A DNA stretch of 64,000 nt from CAIKXD01 sp035439485 (GTDB taxonomy: Bacteria > Bacteroidota > Bacteroidia > UBA4408). Shown one piece after another: positions 26,599-35,218 of the stretch; the first letter of the stretch is position 1; each line of letters opens with the position of its first letter. Both the position numbers and the translations under genes were made by a program. The notes under the pieces were generated by a model. That model made no database searches and was not told where the DNA came from. It saw nothing but the letters and a program-made list of their open reading frames with translations. The stretch is from the NCBI GenBank assembly GCA_035439485.1, contig DAORKI010000001.1, positions 62,001 to 126,000 on the forward strand, given 5' to 3'.

Positions 26599-26636
26599 TC
26601 GGGTAATTTTCTTTAAAGTAATTGTCGCTCTTAAAT

Positions 26637-26644
26637 CAAATGTA
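26637..26644 (-). promoter_or_regulatory. Bacteroidota -7 box (TACATTTG, minus strand) for the GT-C gene
   Basis: The plus strand reads CAAATGTA. The box lies 39 bp upstream of the GT-C start at 26598, in the divergent gap shared with mdh. Confidence 0.5.
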
Positions 26645-26676
26645 ATAATATCATTTTTTTATCACATTGAGATTAC

Positions 26677-26684
26677 TAAATTTG
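26677..26684 (+). promoter_or_regulatory. Bacteroidota -7 box (TAAATTTG) for mdh
   Basis: Exact TAnnTTTG match, 38 bp before ATG 26723. Supports the ATG at 26723 rather than any upstream codon. Confidence 0.6.
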
Positions 26685-26722
26685 CGGCATTAAATATTTC
26701 TCACTTAATAAAAAAATATATC

Positions 26723-27661
26723 ATGAAAGTATCTGTTATTGGAGCAGGCAATGTGGGGGCTACCTGCGCAGATGTTATTGCTCATAAAGAGTTAGCTAAT
26801 GAGGTTGTATTACTCGATATTAAAGAAAACTTTGCTGAAGGCAAGGCTTTAGATATGTGGCAAACAGCCCCAATAAATATGTATGACAGTCGCATCACTG
26901 GAAGTACCAATGATTATTCAAAAACTGCAGGTTCAGATGTAGTGGTTATCACTTCAGGTTTGCCTCGTAAACCTGGTATGAGCCGCGATGATTTAATTGC
27001 TACCAATGCTGGAATTGTTAAAACTGTTACTGAAAATGTAATTAAATACTCTCCTAATGCAATAATTATTGTTGTTTCAAACCCTTTAGATGTAATGACC
27101 TATTGCGCTTACTTAAACGCAAAATTACCATCAAATAAAGTGTTTGGAATGGCTGGAATACTTGATACAGCTCGTTACAAAGCATTTTTAGCAACCGAGT
27201 TGAATGTATCACCAAAAGACATTCAGGCCGTTTTAATGGGTGGGCATGGCGATACTATGGTGCCACTGCCTAGATACACAACAGTTGGTGGAATTCCAGT
27301 AACCGAGCTGGTGGCAAAAGATAAATTAGATGCCATTATTGAACGAACCAAAAAAGGTGGAGGTGAAATTGTTAACTTACTTGGAACTTCGGCTTGGTAT
27401 GCACCAGGAGCTGCTGCTGCTCAAATGGTTGAGGCTATAGTGCGTGACCAAAAAAGAGTATTTCCAGTTTGTGCTTGGCTTAATGGTGAGTATGGCATGA
27501 AAGATATTTACATGGGAGTGCCAGTTGTACTTGGTAAAAATGGTATCGAAAAAATAATTGAATTAAAGCTTAATAATGATGAAATGCAACTTTGCAATGA
27601 ATCAGCAAAAGCTGTTAAAGAGGTAATGGCTGTTTTAGACAATATGAAAGCAACGGCATAA
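26723..27661 (+). CDS. mdh: Malate dehydrogenase (NAD-dependent)
   Basis: 312 residues from ATG 26723. The NAD-binding start MKVSVIGAGNVGATCADVIA is at the N-terminus; a longer in-frame reading upstream crosses the promoter and has no family similarity. Other motifs: LLDIKENFAEGKALDM (Asp that selects NAD), LPRKPGMSRDDLIATN (substrate arginines), VSNPLDVMTY, and the catalytic His in MGGHGDTMVPL. It interconverts malate and oxaloacetate in the TCA cycle. Length and motifs match the LDH-like MDH type of Bacteroidota. Own promoter and a strong palindromic terminator, so monocistronic. Confidence 0.97.
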   Translation: MKVSVIGAGNVGATCADVIAHKELANEVVLLDIKENFAEGKALDMWQTAPINMYDSRITGSTNDYSKTAGSDVVVITSGLPRKPGMSRDDLIATNAGIVKTVTENVIKYSPNAIIIVVSNPLDVMTYCAYLNAKLPSNKVFGMAGILDTARYKAFLATELNVSPKDIQAVLMGGHGDTMVPLPRYTTVGGIPVTELVAKDKLDAIIERTKKGGGEIVNLLGTSAWYAPGAAAAQMVEAIVRDQKRVFPVCAWLNGEYGMKDIYMGVPVVLGKNGIEKIIELKLNNDEMQLCNESAKAVKEVMAVLDNMKATA

Positions 27662-27680
27662 ACTAATTTTTTCAAACTAT

Positions 27681-27715
27681 AAGGGTTACATCGTACGATG
27701 TAACCCTTTTTTTAT
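27681..27715 (+). terminator. Perfect 28-nt palindromic terminator after mdh
   Basis: AAGGGTTACATC...GATGTAACCCTT (27681-27708) is an exact palindrome centred on GTAC, followed by TTTTT. A 12-bp stem with a 4-nt loop plus a U-run makes a strong intrinsic terminator. Confidence 0.88.
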
Positions 27716-27746
27716 TATGTTTACCTCTTAATTAATAAATAAGCAA

Positions 27747-29336
27747 TTGAAAAAAATAAAATTCTTTCAATATTTCTCTCTTGGTTTATTTTTGGTAATT
27801 TTAGGTGCTTGTAAAAAACGAGAAGCAACTGATTGGGATACCAATTTATTAGGACCATTATTTAAAACAACCTTGAGTATTGACCAAATATTACCTGACT
27901 CGTTAACACAAATAAACTCCGACAATTCTATTAATGTAGTTTACGATGATTTATTTAATAGTAGTGGTTTTGTTAATACCAATCAATTGCCAGATACAGC
28001 CATTTTGAAATACTTTACTATTCCTTTTGGCACAATATTCTTGAATGCTGGCGATAACTTTATGGATCTAACTGAAGAATCAAATCTAAATTTTTCACCG
28101 CTTGAATTATCACGTTTAATAATAAAGTCAGGTGAAATAGAGGTGAAAATTGTAAACAAAATCACACAGCCAGTTGACATTACTTATATTCTTCCTAAAG
28201 CGCTTAAAAATGGTCAGCCATATACATTTAATGCTACTATTCCAGCATATAACTCTAGCAATGGCGGAAATTACAGCGCTAGTTTTAATTTAGATGGTTA
28301 TGATGTTGATTTAAGAGGTTTATCAGGTGCTTTTGTAAATAGATTGGTTACTCATTTAATAGCCAATGTGAGCACTTCTGCTAATGGTTTGGCTCAAATA
28401 AACTCAACTGACAGTTTAAAAGTTTCAATTAAGCTAAAGAGCATTGTTCCCTATTATGCGAAAGGTTACTTTGGGCAAAGCAAAGATACGAGCTATACAG
28501 ATTCAAAACTAACTTTGTTTGATCGCATAGTTGCAGGAAATTTTTCGTTACAAGAGGCAAAATTAAATTTAGATATAAGAAATGGTATTGGAGCCGATAT
28601 TAGAGCAGGTTTACTTTCATTTAAATCTACCAATAGCAAAACAGGAAATACGGTTTCACTTCAACACAACAGTGTTTCACAAATATTTAATGTACACAGG
28701 GCTACGGATAATCCTTTTATACCTAGTTTATATAGCTTCGAATATAATAATACAAATAGTAATTTGGTGAGCTTGTTAGAAAATATGCCTACCAGTTTTA
28801 ATTATGGCTATTATGCCGAACTTAACCCTTTTGGAAATATTTCTAATGGGAACGATTTTGTTTATACTGATAAAGCTGTTGAAGCACATGTAAGACTGGA
28901 TATTCCATTACATTTTTCATCAAATAATTTAACATTGATTGACACCATTTTCTTACAAGATGATTCATTAGGAGAACATAATACGGTTAAATCAGCCGTG
29001 CTCAAATTAATTGCTGTTAACAGTTTTCCTTTTGATGCTGATGTTAAATTTTATTTGTTAGATAATAATCTTCAAAAACAGGAACAGTTGATGGACAAAA
29101 GCACGATTATGGCTGCTCAACCTGAGGCGGATGGAAAGGTTAGAACTCCACAAGAAAGTAGACTTCCTATTACCATTAGTAACGAACTATTAAATAAATT
29201 ATTAGAAAAAAGAAAAGTGTTGGCAGTAGTAACCATTAATACTTTCAATAATCCAATGAAGTACAAAATTTATAGCGATTATAAATTGGATTTGAAACTA
29301 ACTGGGAATTTATTGTTTAATGTTCAAGTGAAATAA
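27747..29336 (+). CDS. Large lipoprotein of unknown function
   Basis: 529 residues from TTG 27747 (MKKIKFFQYFSLGLFLVILGAC, lipobox LGAC, then KKRE). The mature part is beta-rich without cysteines and has no catalytic motif I recognise; it reads as a series of beta-sandwich segments (KLNLDIRNGIGADIRAGLLS, VEAHVRLDIPLHFSSNNLT). It begins a nine-gene plus-strand block and is followed after 16 bp by an outer membrane barrel gene. A lipoprotein next to a barrel suggests a two-part outer membrane assembly, but this is inference from position. No function assigned. Confidence 0.8.
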   Translation: MKKIKFFQYFSLGLFLVILGACKKREATDWDTNLLGPLFKTTLSIDQILPDSLTQINSDNSINVVYDDLFNSSGFVNTNQLPDTAILKYFTIPFGTIFLNAGDNFMDLTEESNLNFSPLELSRLIIKSGEIEVKIVNKITQPVDITYILPKALKNGQPYTFNATIPAYNSSNGGNYSASFNLDGYDVDLRGLSGAFVNRLVTHLIANVSTSANGLAQINSTDSLKVSIKLKSIVPYYAKGYFGQSKDTSYTDSKLTLFDRIVAGNFSLQEAKLNLDIRNGIGADIRAGLLSFKSTNSKTGNTVSLQHNSVSQIFNVHRATDNPFIPSLYSFEYNNTNSNLVSLLENMPTSFNYGYYAELNPFGNISNGNDFVYTDKAVEAHVRLDIPLHFSSNNLTLIDTIFLQDDSLGEHNTVKSAVLKLIAVNSFPFDADVKFYLLDNNLQKQEQLMDKSTIMAAQPEADGKVRTPQESRLPITISNELLNKLLEKRKVLAVVTINTFNNPMKYKIYSDYKLDLKLTGNLLFNVQVK

Positions 29337-29352
29337 GGGAGAATAAAGCAAT

Positions 29353-30618
29353 ATGAACAAAATAAGTTTAAGTATTATTTTCATTTTTTGTACATTCAAT
29401 TTTTTGTTGGCTCAAGGAAATTTTATGAACGATTCGGCATGGACAAAAAAGCACTTTAACATAGATATATATGGCAATTTAACTGCTAAATCAAATGCTT
29501 TTCCAAATGATTTTTATAAACAATTTTATTATGGCGGTTACTTAAGTAATGAAGTTAAATTAAATGCCGCAAAAGATTTGAAAAATGTCAATAGATTTGG
29601 TGGAGATGGTGATGTCAGCATTCAATTTAGGCATAATATAGATAGTATTTTTAAAAAAACAGGTTGGAGTTACTTAGTGCGTATTGCAGAAAGAAGACAT
29701 CTTAATTTAGAAATGACCAAAGACTTTTTTAATGTGGGTTTTTTTGGCAATGCCATGTACGAAAACAAAACAGCTCAACTGGCAAAATTTCAAATGGATT
29801 TTATTTCCTATCAACAAGCAGGACTTGGGGTAGAGAAAACATTGATGATAAAAGACAATTTACATCAACTTGGTTTAGTAGGTAGTTACTTAATTGGTAG
29901 AAATGCGCAAAAGGCAATTATTGATAAGGCAAATTTATTTACAGCTATTGATGGTGAATATCTTGATTTAGAAATTAATGGGAAGTATAATAGAACTGAC
30001 AGTATTAAGAACAAGCAATTGATTCCAAATCCTACAAAAGGAGAGGGTTTTAGTATTGATTTATATTATCAATTAATTACAATTGAAAAACATAAATTAC
30101 AATTATCAGTGCTTGATTTTGGATATTTATTTTGGCAAAATAGTGCCATAGCTTATCAGTATGATACTTTATTTAGGTTTGAAGGAATTGATATCAGAAA
30201 TTTGATTGATATTAACGATTCATTAATTAATTTGTCAAAAGACACTTTAGTAAATTTGGGAAAAAGGAGTTCAACAAAGTCCTTTAAAACATCGTTACCA
30301 ACTTGGTTTCAGGTTAATTATAGCCACAATTTATTACCTGGAAAATTGGCCTTAAACTTTGTAGGGAGATATCGTTTTAATGATGTTTACCTTCCATTTT
30401 TGGCTGTTGGAGCAACTTACTATTTTAATAAAAGCACCAATGCTTCATTTAATATTGGCTACGGAGGCTATGGAAGTTTTAATTATGCATTCATCATTAA
30501 TCAAAGGGTTTGGAGGTATTTTACTGTTGGACTTGGAACAAATCAATTGGAAGGCTTGCTTATGCCTAAAAAAGCAAATGGACAAAGTATTGTTTTTAGT
30601 ATTAAAAGTTGGTTTTGA
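29353..30618 (+). CDS. Outer membrane beta-barrel protein (DUF5723-like)
   Basis: 421 residues with signal peptide MNKISLSIIFIFCTFNFLLAQ. Amphipathic strands with regularly spaced aromatic residues run to a C-terminal IVFSIKSWF, an aromatic end typical of outer membrane barrels. Segments such as RFGGDGDVSIQFRHNIDSIF, YLVRIAERRHLNLE and the late GYGGYGSFNYAF recall the DUF5723 family; I am not certain of the match. No enzymatic motif. It is translationally coupled to the next gene (stop and start overlap as TGATG at 30616-30620). Confidence 0.75.
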   Translation: MNKISLSIIFIFCTFNFLLAQGNFMNDSAWTKKHFNIDIYGNLTAKSNAFPNDFYKQFYYGGYLSNEVKLNAAKDLKNVNRFGGDGDVSIQFRHNIDSIFKKTGWSYLVRIAERRHLNLEMTKDFFNVGFFGNAMYENKTAQLAKFQMDFISYQQAGLGVEKTLMIKDNLHQLGLVGSYLIGRNAQKAIIDKANLFTAIDGEYLDLEINGKYNRTDSIKNKQLIPNPTKGEGFSIDLYYQLITIEKHKLQLSVLDFGYLFWQNSAIAYQYDTLFRFEGIDIRNLIDINDSLINLSKDTLVNLGKRSSTKSFKTSLPTWFQVNYSHNLLPGKLALNFVGRYRFNDVYLPFLAVGATYYFNKSTNASFNIGYGGYGSFNYAFIINQRVWRYFTVGLGTNQLEGLLMPKKANGQSIVFSIKSWF

Positions 30619-32087
30619 TGAAAATGTTCAATCTATTTTTATTGAATAGGTCTAACATATTCATTGTAATACTTGGGATAGTTTTTTTTAGTTTGACAAC
30701 TTATAAAGCTTCACATTCCTCTTTTACTCATGATGAAAGTTTTACATATCTTTCTTATGTAAAAAAAAGTATTATTGGTATTATTACTCTGGAAGAGCCA
30801 GTGAGTGCCAACAATCACATATTGAATAGTTTAAGTATGAAAGTTGTGGATAAAATATTAAACCCAACTCCATTTAATTTGAGACTACCGAATTTAATAG
30901 GACACCTTTTTTTTATTACGTTTTCAGCCTTAATTTCATTAAACTTTAGAAACAATTTTTTAAGAATTTCATCATTTATTTTATTAAATGCTAATTTATA
31001 TTTATTAGATATTTTTTCATTGGCAAGAGGATATGGCTTATCACTTGGCTTTTTAATGGCACATTGGTATTTTTTTGGTAGAGTATTTTTCCAAAAGACA
31101 CCTGATTTAAGTTTTAGATTAAGTTTAATTTTTTTACTACTTTCTTTTTTTTCAAATTTTTCAATACTATACTATGTAGTTTCATTTTTTTTAATTATTT
31201 CTCTTTTCCTAATAAAAATAAAGAGTTCGATAATCAATTGGGAATTTGTTCGGAGAAATAGTTATGTATTAATTTCTGTTATAATTGTTGTAATTGTAAT
31301 TATAATTGGCCCAATTGCCAAATTAATAAAACATAATCAGCTCTATTTTGGTGGAAATAGAAATATATTTGATGATACTATCAATTCTTTGGTTTTTTAT
31401 TCGCTTGATCCAATAAATCTAAGCAACAATCTAGTTCATTTGATTAATACACTTACTTTAATCAGCATAATTATCTTAACATATTGGTTTTTCAGAAAAT
31501 TATACCTAAATAAAATTTTGAATTTGTTCTTTTTTAGTACGGGATGCATGTTATTTATTGCGATTATTCAAATTGCCTTGTTTTATTTAATTGATACTAG
31601 GTATTTAATTCAGCGTACTGCCATTTTTTTAATTCCCCTTTATATGCTATCTGTGCTTTATTTTATTGATGATATTAATATTTTATTGGTTCATAAATTT
31701 ACAGCGATGATTTCTTTAATAACTGGGCTTATCGTAATAATTTATTTGCCTAAACACAATTCATTAAATTGGAAATATGATGCAGAAAATGAGCTATTAA
31801 TCTCTAATTTGGAAAAGTACTATTATCAATCAAATAAGTCTGAAAAGCTCAAACTTGGAATTGATTGGATATTTCAGCCATCATTGAACTTTTATAGAGC
31901 AACAACAAAAACAGGCTTATGGTTAGATACGTTAAAAAGGGAAGGATTTGAAGATGGTAATTATGAATTCTATTTTGTAGAATCAAGCAACATGAGTAAA
32001 TTTGTTGATACAAATCAGTTTAAGATATTTAAAAAATTTCCAGTAACAGGAAATTTGTTGATTAAAAATGAAAATTTTGATAAGTAA
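30618..32087 (+). CDS. Integral membrane GT-C-like glycosyltransferase
   Basis: 489 residues from ATG 30618, which overlaps the preceding stop by one base. Around ten membrane helices; the first loop carries SSFTHDESFTYLSYVKKS, with the acidic His-Asp-Glu motif seen in GT39/GT-C enzymes, followed by EEPVSANNHILNSL, which resembles GT-C proteins of Bacteroidota. The C-terminal soluble part (about 390-489) has no known motif. The expected substrate is a polyprenyl-phosphate sugar. The 3' end overlaps kdsA by 20 bp, which points to co-translation with Kdo synthesis. Confidence 0.72.
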   Translation: MKMFNLFLLNRSNIFIVILGIVFFSLTTYKASHSSFTHDESFTYLSYVKKSIIGIITLEEPVSANNHILNSLSMKVVDKILNPTPFNLRLPNLIGHLFFITFSALISLNFRNNFLRISSFILLNANLYLLDIFSLARGYGLSLGFLMAHWYFFGRVFFQKTPDLSFRLSLIFLLLSFFSNFSILYYVVSFFLIISLFLIKIKSSIINWEFVRRNSYVLISVIIVVIVIIIGPIAKLIKHNQLYFGGNRNIFDDTINSLVFYSLDPINLSNNLVHLINTLTLISIIILTYWFFRKLYLNKILNLFFFSTGCMLFIAIIQIALFYLIDTRYLIQRTAIFLIPLYMLSVLYFIDDINILLVHKFTAMISLITGLIVIIYLPKHNSLNWKYDAENELLISNLEKYYYQSNKSEKLKLGIDWIFQPSLNFYRATTKTGLWLDTLKREGFEDGNYEFYFVESSNMSKFVDTNQFKIFKKFPVTGNLLIKNENFDK

Positions 32088-32889
32088 AATTAATAAAATA
32101 GGAAACGTTGAGAGTGGTAATTTTCTTCTTCTGGCAGGTCCTTGCGTAGTAGAAAGTAAAGCAAATTTATTTGAAATAGCCTCACATTTGAGCCGTATTT
32201 CTGCTGAATTAAAAATTCCGTTGGTTTTAAAAGCTTCTTATAAAAAAGCCAATAGATCAAAACTAAGCTCATTTACAGGAATTGGAAATGAAAAGGCATT
32301 AGAAATATTAGCATTGGCAGGAGAACAATATAATTTACCAACTGTAACTGATATTCATACAGAGCAAGAAGCAGCATTAGCCGCAAAATATGTTGATGTA
32401 TTGCAAATTCCAGCCTTTTTATGTAGGCAAACGGATTTGTTATTGGCAGCTGGAGAAACTGGGAAATGGGTAAATATTAAGAAAGGTCAATTTGTATCGG
32501 CATACTCAATGAAATTTGCAGTAGAAAAAGTGAGACAATCAGGAAATCATCAAATTATGCTTACCGAGAGAGGCACTACTTTTGGCTATCATGATTTAAT
32601 TGTTGATTACAGAAATATTCCTGAAATGCAAAAGCATGATGTGCCAGTAGTTCTTGATGTTACACACTCTTTACAACAACCTAATCAAGAAAGTGGCGTT
32701 ACAGGTGGTAGGCCTGATTTAATTCCAACCATTGCTGCTGCAGGCGTGGCTGCTGGTGCTGATGGTTTATTTATTGAAACACACCCTGATCCCAAAAATG
32801 CCAAGTCAGATGGTGCTAATATGCTTCAATTGGATGAGATTGAGCCATTAATGAAAAAATTGATAAAAATTAGACAGGCAATCAAATAA
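32068..32889 (+). CDS. kdsA: 3-deoxy-8-phosphooctulonate synthase (Kdo-8-phosphate synthase, metal-type)
   Basis: 273 residues. Motifs: LLAGPCVVES near 21, KASYKKANRSKLSSFTG, TDIHTEQEA, LQIPAFLCRQTDLL, NIKKGQFVSAY, LTERGTTFGY, DVTHSLQQP and ETHPDPKNAKSDGANM. It condenses PEP with arabinose-5-phosphate to Kdo-8-phosphate, the first step to the inner-core sugar of lipopolysaccharide. Cys26 in AGPC replaces the Asn of the E. coli metal-free enzyme and marks the metal-dependent class. It lies inside the nine-gene envelope block, overlapping the GT-C gene before it. Confidence 0.96.
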   Translation: MKILISKINKIGNVESGNFLLLAGPCVVESKANLFEIASHLSRISAELKIPLVLKASYKKANRSKLSSFTGIGNEKALEILALAGEQYNLPTVTDIHTEQEAALAAKYVDVLQIPAFLCRQTDLLLAAGETGKWVNIKKGQFVSAYSMKFAVEKVRQSGNHQIMLTERGTTFGYHDLIVDYRNIPEMQKHDVPVVLDVTHSLQQPNQESGVTGGRPDLIPTIAAAGVAAGADGLFIETHPDPKNAKSDGANMLQLDEIEPLMKKLIKIRQAIK

Positions 32890-32891
32890 AA

Positions 32892-34409
32892 ATGAGAGAC
32901 TTGAAATTATACCTTTTGTTAACCTTATTATTCATGTTTGGCGTTAATATTTTTTGCTATGATTTGGCTAAAGCACAAACACAAAAATTTCAAAAAGTTT
33001 ATGGTGGTTATTCCTATGATCAAGGCAATGATTTAATACAATTGGCTGATACAGGTTATTTGCTTCTTTGCACTTCAAATAGTTTTTCTACAAGCTCTGA
33101 CCTTTATTTGCTCAAAGTTGACAAACTTGGGAATTACGAATGGCAACATACCTATGGAGGCAATGAAATAGAAGGAGCATGTAAAATAAAATTCACCAAT
33201 GATGGAAACATAGTTTTAGCAGGTCACACCAGTAGCTTTGTAAACAATTCGTACGATTTTTATTTAATAAAAGCGAATATGTTGGGGGATACCATTTGGA
33301 CTAAACATTATGGAGGAAGTGAATGGGATTTTGCCAATAGTATGGATACTTGTGCTGATGGTGGTTTTATTATGGCTGGTAAAACTTATGACACAGGGAA
33401 CGAATTCAGTGACATGTTAATTATTAAGGTTGATGCTAATGGCAATGAGCAATGGCAAAAGAAAATTGGTGGAAATAAAGATGATGTTGCAAATGCAATA
33501 GTAACTGTGGCAGATGGTTATTTGATATGTGGTAGCACAGAAAGTATTGGTTCTGGTAGTAAAGACATTTATGTAATTAAATTAGATATAAATGGGAATT
33601 TGATTTGGGAACGAACATTTGGTGATATTTATGATGACGAAGGAGCCAATGTTTATATTGAGTCAAGTGGGCTATTGGTGATTTCAGGAAAAACTAAGTT
33701 AGTTAACTACCCAAATAACTATAACACCTTCTTGATTAAGATTAGAAATGATGGTTCTCAATATTGGGCATTTCAAAATAGCTCAATAGGAACGGTAGGT
33801 AATCAAATTAATTTTGCCATTCCTGGATACAATAACGGAATAACTTCAGTAGGACAATTCGATCTTAATTTTCCAGGTGTAAATGACGTTTTTCTATATA
33901 TTAATGATTCTTCAGGAAGTTATTTAAATAGCGGAACCTATGGTGGAAGTTTTGAAGATGTTGGAAAAAGTGTAATTAAAACTTTAGATTATGGCTATGC
34001 TGTTATTGGCACTTCAAATAGTTTTGGGTCAGGACTTTCTAATATCTATTTTATAAAAACTGATACTTTGACACCCTCAGATGTTGACTTAACAGTTTAT
34101 GTTGGTGTAAATGAGAAAAGCATTTTAGCTGAGGTTCAGAATCAAATTTACCCTAATCCAATTCAACATTCAGCCACGATTTCTTTAAATTATCCATATT
34201 CAATTTTTGCTGACCAAAATTTTAATTTAAACATCATAAATCAGCTTGGAGAAAATGTGAGTAATCAAGTTGATATTATGTTAAAGGACTACAGTAATTC
34301 AACAAACATCATCTTAAATAATTTAAGTTTGGCCAACGGCATGTATTATTACAATATAAATGTTAGTGGTAAATCCATCACACAAGGAAAGTTTACAGTA
34401 CTCAAATAA
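32892..34409 (+). CDS. Secreted propeller-repeat protein with T9SS type A sorting domain
   Basis: 505 residues, signal peptide ending near YDLAKAQ. Seven repeats of about 50 residues follow, each opening with a version of YGGxxxD and closing with DLYLLKVDxxGNxxW (for example YGGNEIEGACKI...ADGGFIMAGKTYD). Seven such units would close a seven-bladed beta-propeller. The C-terminal about 80 residues (QIYPNPIQHSATISL...GMYYYNINVSGK) are a type A sorting domain, so it should be exported by T9SS. No catalytic motif; may be structural or binding. It starts 2 bp after kdsA, and its stop overlaps the next ATG by one base. Confidence 0.85.
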   Translation: MRDLKLYLLLTLLFMFGVNIFCYDLAKAQTQKFQKVYGGYSYDQGNDLIQLADTGYLLLCTSNSFSTSSDLYLLKVDKLGNYEWQHTYGGNEIEGACKIKFTNDGNIVLAGHTSSFVNNSYDFYLIKANMLGDTIWTKHYGGSEWDFANSMDTCADGGFIMAGKTYDTGNEFSDMLIIKVDANGNEQWQKKIGGNKDDVANAIVTVADGYLICGSTESIGSGSKDIYVIKLDINGNLIWERTFGDIYDDEGANVYIESSGLLVISGKTKLVNYPNNYNTFLIKIRNDGSQYWAFQNSSIGTVGNQINFAIPGYNNGITSVGQFDLNFPGVNDVFLYINDSSGSYLNSGTYGGSFEDVGKSVIKTLDYGYAVIGTSNSFGSGLSNIYFIKTDTLTPSDVDLTVYVGVNEKSILAEVQNQIYPNPIQHSATISLNYPYSIFADQNFNLNIINQLGENVSNQVDIMLKDYSNSTNIILNNLSLANGMYYYNINVSGKSITQGKFTVLK

Positions 34410-35209
34410 TGCATCAATTTTATCGAGATAAAGTAGTTTGGATTACCGGTGCATCATCTGGAATTGGAGCAGCATTAGCCTATGAATTGGCTCATTTTGA
34501 AATTAAATTAATAATATCTGCCAGGCGTTATCAAGAACTTCAAGATTTAAAGGAAAAATGTAATTCACTTCCTGCAGAAATTTATATTTTACCATTTGAT
34601 TTATTAGCTCTTGACAACTTTGAAAGCTTGACCAATCAAGTGATAAGTAAACATGGTAGAATAGACATTTTGTTTAATAATGGTGGCATAAGTCAGCGTT
34701 CTTTGCTAAGTGAAACTCCAATTGAAGTGGACAGAAAAATTATGGAAATTAATTTTTTTGCCAATATCAAGCTAAGCAAATGCGTTTTGCCTTTTATGCT
34801 CAAACAAAACTATGGTCATTTTGTAATAACAAGCAGTCTTTCAGGGAAGTTTGGTTTTTACGAACGTTCCGCGTATGCGGCATCAAAACATGCGCTCCAT
34901 GGTTTTTATGAGTCATTATTTTTGGAAAATAGAACTCAAGGCGTTAGAATTACAATGATTTGTCCTGGATCAATAAAAACAGATATTGCTCAATTTGCCT
35001 TAAATAAAGAAGGTTTGCCTGCTATGGCTAAAGATGGTAGATTAGAAAAAGGGATGGAAGCATCGGTTTGTGCACAAAGAATTATTCAAGCCGTAGCCAA
35101 AGAAAAGTTGGAAGTATTGGTAGGGAAATCGGAAATCATACCTGTATATTTAAAGAGATTTTTTCCAATGCTTTTTTGGAAATTAATGTATAAATTAAGG
35201 CCAAATTAG
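34409..35209 (+). CDS. Short-chain dehydrogenase/reductase
   Basis: 266 residues. The nucleotide-binding start WITGASSGIGAALAYELA, the structural NNGG in ILFNNGGISQRSLL, and the active site serine (ITSSLSG) with YAASK (Tyr-x3-Lys) are complete, so an active NAD(P)-dependent oxidoreductase is expected. The order and spacing match classical SDRs of the DHRS7-like kind. Substrate unknown; its place among kdsA, two GT-C-like proteins and an aminotransferase suggests lipid or sugar modification. The ATG overlaps the preceding stop (TAATG). The C-terminal 40 residues are basic and hydrophobic (RFFPMLFWKLMYKLRPN) and may touch the membrane. Confidence 0.9.
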   Translation: MHQFYRDKVVWITGASSGIGAALAYELAHFEIKLIISARRYQELQDLKEKCNSLPAEIYILPFDLLALDNFESLTNQVISKHGRIDILFNNGGISQRSLLSETPIEVDRKIMEINFFANIKLSKCVLPFMLKQNYGHFVITSSLSGKFGFYERSAYAASKHALHGFYESLFLENRTQGVRITMICPGSIKTDIAQFALNKEGLPAMAKDGRLEKGMEASVCAQRIIQAVAKEKLEVLVGKSEIIPVYLKRFFPMLFWKLMYKLRPN

Positions 35210-35218
35210 AATAATCTA

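Noticed and set aside
30380..30649. 89-codon plus-strand frame across the end of the barrel gene
   Set aside because: Out-of-frame shadow of the DUF5723-like gene and the start of the GT-C gene, which are both well supported.
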